A stretch of 64,000 nt of DNA, from NCBI GenBank assembly GCA_963966185.1, contig CAWZYM010000176.1, positions 248,001-312,000 of the forward strand. The letters are read 5' to 3'. Both the position numbers and the translations under genes were made by a program. A model generated the notes under the pieces. The model saw nothing but the letters and a program-made list of their open reading frames with translations. It did no database searches and had not been told where the DNA came from. The DNA comes from Rhabditoides inermis (Eukaryota; Nematoda; Chromadorea; Rhabditida; Rhabditidae). Below are positions 58,301 through 64,000 of the stretch, piece after piece (position 1 is the stretch's first letter; each line of letters opens with the position of its first letter).

Positions 58301-59455
58301 CTAGCCCGAGTGCTCATGATGCCTGAACTCGCAAATTGCGCCAAGGTCAAAACCGCTGAGCGCGGATTTGAAAGAAGCTAGTGACCCGTGGGTGACTATG
58401 CGGTCAGGAAGCTGATTCCACACGCGAACCACGCGCGAGACAAATCCATTGTGTACTACACTATTATACGTAGCCGTTCTACGCAGTTGGAGCGAGTTCT
58501 TGCGTCTGCCTCTGCCCGGTTGGACAAAGAACAGGGCTCGCAACTCGGGACCCTCCATACCACGCAAAACCCTGAAACAGAAAATAAGATCGAGTTCAGT
58601 GCGACGGTACTCAAGTGAGTTCATACCAAACATAGCGAGGCGATCTAGATAGGGAATACTGAAAGAATTATAGCCAAGTTTGTGAAGAGTGATTCGAGTG
58701 AAGTTTCGTAGAACAGACTCAATTTTGTTGATCTGCTGTAAGGTGTGAGGAGACCAGATGATAGAGCCGTATTCCAAGATTGGACGGACGTATGTACTGA
58801 ATAAAGACGCATAAGTAGAGATATTTGGATAAGCGACAGCGCGCGCAATTGCGCACGCAGTTGCAGTTGCGCGACCGACTTTGACATCAATGTGGCTGCG
58901 AAAGTCAAGATTTGGCGTCATAAGAATGCCAAGATCGGGGATAGAGTCCTCAACCTGCTCCAGTCTCACGCCATCCAGTCTCAGTGGACAGTCGTGGGCG
59001 CTGAACAAGGATAGGTGACGACTCTTGGGCACAGACACTTCCATCTCCCAGTCATGTGACCAGGACGAGAAGTGTACCATGTCCACCTTCAACTCATGAA
59101 AGTCGATCATAGGCTCCCTGATCGTACGAAAGAATTTTGCGTCGTCTGCATAGAGTACTACCTCCGAGGATATCTTCGATGGTAAGTCATTAATGAAGAT
59201 TACGAACAAAAGAGGCCCTAAGACGCTCCCTTGAGGAACGCCAGAAGGGCATGCGAAAGATTCAGAAAATTTTGAGCCGCACATAACTTTAAAAGAGCGA
59301 TTAGAGAGATAGCTGCCGAGCCAATTGATTAGACCGTTTCCGATACCGTAACCGGAGAGTTTGTGCAAAAGAAGACGGTGAGACACCTTGTCAAAAGCCT
59401 TGCAAAAATCAATATAAACAACGTCAGTTTGAAAGCCTTCGGACAAACCATCGAG
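58301..59455 (-). mobile_element. 5'-truncated non-LTR retrotransposon (CR1/jockey-like)
   Basis: One open frame encodes the C-terminal part of a reverse transcriptase. It starts within the palm at YIDFCKAFDKVSH, then SGVPQGSVLGPLLFVIFIND and the YADD catalytic box (VLYADDAKFF), then the thumb region ending near 58304. The N-terminal endonuclease is missing, as expected for 5' truncation during target-primed insertion. A CT-rich 3' region with a C run lies around 58250-58290. It sits between the starts of the two divergent element genes. The frame is uninterrupted over 381 codons, suggesting recent insertion. Confidence 0.85.
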
Positions 59456-59570
59456 GGTGAGTTCTCAGGGTGAGTTCTCACTACTTTTTGCGAAATACGT
59501 ATTTTTAGTGTAACGTGTTTTTAATATTAATGTTGTTTTTAATAATTATTTTCTATTATATATTTTAGGT

Positions 59571-62500
59571 ATGATTTTGTGGCTCGTCGATGAACCTTCT
59601 ATCCAGTCGTCAGCCAACCTAGGGACCGAAGTAAGACCAGTTTGAAGTTTTTTCATGTTACAGCTGTATGTGTTACTAGCGCCCAGTGGCAGTACTCAAT
59701 GTATCTGTTCACAATTTTTTTAAGTACGCGTTCCCATCCAACCCTTCTACGGAATGGACTATAAGCAGTGGCGGATTCCTTCGGGCTCGCCGAGGAGAAA
59801 ATAAGTGGTGTAATGTGTCTCCTCCGCAGAAGGTTCACGGTATTCTTCATTCGGAGAAGCACCTTAGCAAGGTACAGCAAAGAATTTCCGCGGTATCAGA
59901 GTGTATGTATTCCAGTTGGTGCTGGAAACGAAGGATGTGGTCATTGTAAGACACTCAACCTACGTGAACACTTGTTCGAAAGAGAATCAGCCTGGTGCAC
60001 GAATCTATCGGGTTTTCCGTGAGTTCATTACAATATAACATTGGTTACAATTTCAATTATTGAAGTCGTAATCTATTTGTTATAGAGGAGTGTAGCACTC
60101 GTGACTCCGACTCCAGTGACCCCCCCTATGATGGTTCTCCTAAGCGAGGCAAGCGCACGTTCCCTGAGAACATCAAATCCGCCGTCCAGACTAAGAAGAA
60201 CAAGGTGATTATTACAATGCTAATTAATGACGTGTTTTTGTTCAGGATACGAAGTCTCTCGATGTCACATCGGAGAACCTTGTGAAAAGTGTTGCTGACA
60301 TAGTGAGTCAAGTCCATTCGAAGTGTGCATCAGGTAAACCATTGTTATTGAAAAGTTGTGCAAATTCTGTTTAGAAAAATACGTTGGTATCGATGAGCTT
60401 GAAGCTTGCCCAGCATTCCGAGATGTCGATGAAGACCACGTGCTGCAGTTCCAGAGAGTAAGTAAAAGTACTGAATTTTTGGTGTAGTCTTCCTACATTT
60501 TTGGTGTAGTCTTCCCGTTCTTGCGAGAGGAGACTGGGACAACAACACACTGTTCTTGGTAGTTAAGATGAACAAGCGGTATGCCATCGTGGACGGAAAT
60601 CACCGGTGCGTATATCTGAAGTTACTGTCTTATGATAATTTTCAGATATGCTGCACTCTGCAACTACAATGAATTCATCAAAAATGATAATTCCCTTCCA
60701 CGCCCTCCACTCACCGTCCTCTGCCGCATATACGAGGGAGTGGAGGCTTCTTCGTTCGTTGCAATCGACTGCAGACCAAGACTACTACGGGAGAGGATAG
60801 TGAAGACAAAAGACCTCACCATCATAGAGAAGGTATTTATATTCGCTCAATTGTATACGTTGTTACTTCCAGTTCGATGCGATCCGAAAAATCTTCCCGC
60901 ATGTTCGGAGGCTGCCGTTTCCCATGGTGGTCGAATCGGCTCTTCAAGCGGCGAGAGGAGTTGCGCAACTTCTGCCTTTTCTGTCTGCTGGAGTGGGTCC
61001 TCATTAGTATTATCTGATAACAAGGTGTCAACATGCAGGTCGATGTCCAGCTGCTGCCTCTCTGTCTCGGACCCGACAAGGTGTATGAAAGTTCTCGAAG
61101 ACTCATATCCTACCAACTGGAAAAATACAGCAGGTAAATCATTCAGTGTTGTTTGTGTTATTTGAGTGTCGACCGCGACGTACACAATGCGGAGTATCCT
61201 TCAAATGACGTTGTATGAATTTAGGTGGGCGCTGAAGTACTCGGACACTGCCCACATGGTCAGCGCGGTAATCAAACACCCAGCATCTGGAGTCGCCGTG
61301 TTGGAAGAAATTGTGGCTTCGTCATGGAGTCTGGAGAAAATGGTTCAGGTACTGTATTATGATTTTCATTTCAAATTCGTATTGCTAAAATTTTAGACAT
61401 TCACACCGACTCGGTGGCGACTGAGACAATGGCTGGGAGAATGGACAAACGTGAACGAATCTCTCGAACAGTGTGTGGAGCGTCATACCGGAGCCCCAGC
61501 AAGTTCGGTCGACGTGGCAGCCATATACGATGCGGTGTGAGTACATTGTTGTAACATAAGAAATGAATTTTGCAACATGCTTAGGTACGCTCGTGACAAG
61601 GGCGAACGATTGTTTGCGCAATCGTCCAGTACCAAGAAGTGGCGCGACGGAAAGATGACGGAGTTGATGCAAAGAGGAGTGAGGTATTCAGTGATATTAA
61701 TTTTTCGGTCGTCAAACTCTAACGATCAGGTCTAGGGACCACAACGTGACACGTAGAATTTCTGTCGAAATCATGTAACATTTTCTGACTGGACACGTTA
61801 CTTGTTCTAATTAGCGTAGAACAATTCGCCCTTCCGCGCTGATTTCAACGGTATTTGATTTATGGGAAAACGTTCCCCGTAAAGTAGTGAAAATTGAGTA
61901 AATGTTATATAATGACGTCATATTTCTTTGATCTAGCCGCCAGCGCCCAAAACAAGTAATGAAAAACTTTGTTATAAGATACGTGTTTTATCAAGTACTA
62001 ATTGATTACAATCAAACAAAGCTTACTGATACCGTTAGTAACAATTTTATTCATAATTTCGCAGTTTATGACGTCATCCGTGCTTTGATCTAGCCGCCCT
62101 CTGTCGCACTTTCCCTGTGTGAGCGCGCGCTCGGATGTGCGCGCGCCGTGCGGAATTAGAGCGCAACGTGAACAATGAACCCTATGAACATTATATATTT
62201 TTGAAATCAGCTTGGAACTATCTAAATTATTATTTCAAATCTAATACCACATTTAAACATCAGAAAATCTCGTTGTGGTCCCTAGATCAGGTCGTCTGTT
62301 GACCACGCAGCCGCACAACGCTCTACTTTGTGTTACAATGTCGCCATTCTCCACGAGACTCAAGTACGCCTAATCACTTTGATAAAAGTGAATAATTTGA
62401 TTCTTTTCGTTCAGCTTCGCGATGTATCGGACGCTTTGATTAACAACGACGTTGTCATTGCCACCGGCCGCAGCATGGATTCCGTGCTCTTCAGTGTATC

Positions 62501-63083
62501 TGTTCCGTTCGTTGACCGATTCATCTCAGCCGGTAAGTGTATTCATATTAGTATTAGCGAACACATCATTTTTTCCAGGCCGCGCGCAGCTCTTCTGTCG
62601 GATTTTCTGTATGGTGGAGGAGGAAGGCGGAGATCAAGAGGCCAACGAAGCTGCCGCGCACAGGTGAGTTAGTTTGTTGTATATATAGCATTCAATTTGT
62701 GTTTTTTTTTACTGAATAACTCATAGGCTGATCAGCGGTACCGGTGCGCTACTTCTCACCTCCCTTGATGAGCTGCTACCCGGCTGTGCTGTGACAACAG
62801 GTGTGTTAGTTATTATAGTTTTGAAATTTATTCATTTCTTTTAGATTCCGCCACAAGAAGATTGCTTGGTGATTTTCTGCGTGAGCCAGTACAACGTCAG
62901 ATGACGCCTGGTTCACCAGGCAGTTCGCCGGGGACGACTCCAAGTCCTGTCCATCGTCGCCAAGGCCGAGTCTTGGACACACAAGAACACTCGCCGCAGA
63001 AACATCACCAGTCGCCGGCAAGACAGCACTCATCAGAGACAGTTGCTGATTCTCTGCCTCCATCACAGAATCCGATTTTTTGA
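59571..63083 (+). CDS. ParB/sulfiredoxin-like domain protein of the element
   Basis: About seventeen exons join in phase. Starts MILWLVDEPSIQSSANLGTE (59571-59630). A Cys-rich exon follows (NEGCGHCKTLNLREHLFE, near 59920), then an acidic/basic stretch with SPKRGKRTFPENIK. Next is the ParB-like domain: YVGIDELEACPAFRDVDEDH (near 60376) and KRYAIVDGNHRYAALCNYN spanning two exons (60575-60650), followed by PPLTVLCRIYEG. The IVDGNHR box matches the nucleotide-binding motif of ParB/Srx folds. The remaining exons are helical (WALKYSDTAHMVSAVIK, FTPTRWRLRQWLGEW, LRDVSDALINNDVVIATGRS) with a Pro/Ser/His-rich tail ending NPIF and TGA at 63081-63083. About 650 residues. One intron carries a MITE at its acceptor. 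Role unknown; by context a partner of the transposase. Confidence 0.6.
61733..62284 (-). mobile_element. Non-autonomous Mutator-like MITE, copy B
   Basis: 552 bp, related to 32320-32870 in opposite orientation. Ends TAGGGACCACAA / TTGTGGTCCCTA; perfect 9-bp duplication gatcaggtc (61724-61732, 62285-62293). It holds two TGACGTCA palindromes (61913-61920, 62070-62077). It lies in an intron of the ParB-like gene, and the duplicated target spans the intron-exon border gatcag|gtc. Confidence 0.9.
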
Positions 63084-64000
63084 GTGAGTGTCTCACGTTT
63101 TGTTTCGATTCGTGAACCAGTAGCAGAGAGTGTGTGCGTTTTACAACCTGGGTCCCACGTTTTTTATCGATTCGTATAGTTGGATGTATGGTTACGTGAG
63201 TGCATGTTTGTTGTTCAGGTTCGCCAAGGCGCGTACGTGTTCGAAGTGTACGCGAGATGAGGCGGGAGGAGCAGTGGAGGGAGGGGCAGCGTGGGAGGGA
63301 AGGCACCAGGATGGAGGGGAGGGTGGGCGGGCAGTGGCGGTGCAAGAAGGGCGGGAAGAGATGGCGGCCGTGTGTGGGCCGGCATGTGGGAGAAGGAGAC
63401 TGTGATCTGACATTGTGAGTGAATGTGTGTGCGTATGCGCGCGCTAGTGTGTCCGCATTGTGATTGACGTGTGCGCTTGCAGGTGTCCCCGGGTGTGGAA
63501 GTGAAGAAGTGACCTCACGGGAGGCACGCCCGGGTTTGTCAGTGTAGAGCGGGCACTGGTCGAGTGGAACAGAGAGCGTGTGAGTTTGCCCCCCCCCCTT
63601 CCCCCCCCTCTCTCTCTCTCCCCTCTCTCAATTGACTGTTTGTGTCACTCTGTCACTCTTTTGTTGTCTTGTTGGTTTGTGATGGGCGTTATGAATGTTT
63701 CATTTTGTGAATGTATCATTTCGTTTAGCGGCTCGTGCGTCGTCCTCGTTCACTCGGCGCGGTGGGGTGGTGTGCAGCAGGATCGTGGGAAGAGGAGGAT
63801 TGCAGCAGCGGCGACCCGGACAAGCAGTGCGCGCGGACGGACACAGGTGAGATGGGCTGAAATTGTGAATTGTTCTATTCGTGATTCATTAGTAGAGTGT
63901 GCGTGTGTGTTTGTCACCCTCTGTCCCTCATCCGATCGATTTGTATGGTTACGTGAGTGCATGTTTGTTGTTCAGGTTCGCCCAGGCGCGTACGTGTTCG
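63083..64000 (+). repeat. Right arm of the inverted repeat (cut by window end)
   Basis: Mirror of the left arm. Contains G-rich sequence including ggggagggtgggcggg at 63316-63331, CT-rich sequence near 63586-63630, and several blocks bounded by gtgagtg-like and ttgttcag-like signals. Whether these blocks are exons of a 3' UTR is unknown. Confidence 0.85.

Larger units (their letters stand above)
54434..64000. mobile_element. Large two-gene element with long inverted repeats (truncated)
   Basis: Core 55352-63082 is flanked by arms 54434-55351 and 63083-64000 that are reverse complements with a constant coordinate sum of 118434, so no gaps over 918 bp. The right arm is cut by the window end, so true ends are unknown. 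Inside are a DUF7869-like transposase-type gene (minus) and a ParB-like-domain gene (plus), transcribed away from each other, plus a LINE fragment. Both stop codons lie at or within about 15 bp of the inner arm borders. This layout fits a large DNA transposon with long terminal inverted repeats; an inverted segmental duplication around two host genes is the alternative. Confidence 0.6.

Noticed and set aside
60847..61185. 112-codon minus-strand frame
   Set aside because: Antisense to in-phase exons of the ParB-like gene.

Overview
This is intron-rich animal DNA, most likely from a nematode. The reasons are short GT-AG introns, splice acceptors placed directly in front of start codons (as in trans-splicing), three tandem Cys-rich sulfotransferases of a type expanded in worms, a serpentine chemoreceptor-like gene, a MEX-3-type double-KH gene and BTB/KCTD genes. 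No species is claimed. CT/GA microsatellites fill many introns. All exon calls were made by eye from GT-AG borders, reading phase and paralogue comparison.

Layout. 0-6 kb: a divergent pair of unrecognised genes, one Lys/Glu-rich on minus (990-3764) and one coiled-coil on plus (4067-5761). 7.5-21.3 kb: three tandem paralogous membrane-anchored sulfotransferase genes, all plus, with matching exon structure. 22.9-24.4 kb: a seven-helix receptor gene. 24.7-53.3 kb: a three-copy segmental duplication carrying a BTB gene, a small KCTD-type gene and a gene faintly resembling the ectodomain of meckelin (TMEM67). Copies 1 (about 30.3-39.9 kb) and 2 (about 42.2-53.3 kb) are direct; copy 0 (about 24.7-30.2 kb) is inverted and truncated. 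Indels between copies expose several small transposons with clean target-site duplications. An almost intronless, damaged MEX-3-like gene (40.1-41.4 kb) lies between copies 1 and 2.

53.4-54.0 kb is a 37-bp palindromic satellite. From about 54.4 kb to the window end is what looks like one large mobile element: two divergent intron-rich genes inside an ungapped inverted repeat of at least 918 bp per arm, the right arm cut off by the window end. The minus gene has a DUF7869-like, RNase-H-type transposase signature; the plus gene has a ParB/sulfiredoxin-like domain. Both stop codons sit at or within about 15 bp of the inner arm ends, and a 5'-truncated LINE lies between the two gene starts. This two-gene element is the best candidate here for an undescribed system. 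The sulfotransferases probably act in the Golgi lumen, and the BTB and KCTD genes may be co-transcribed because they are about 340 bp apart in the same orientation in all three copies.
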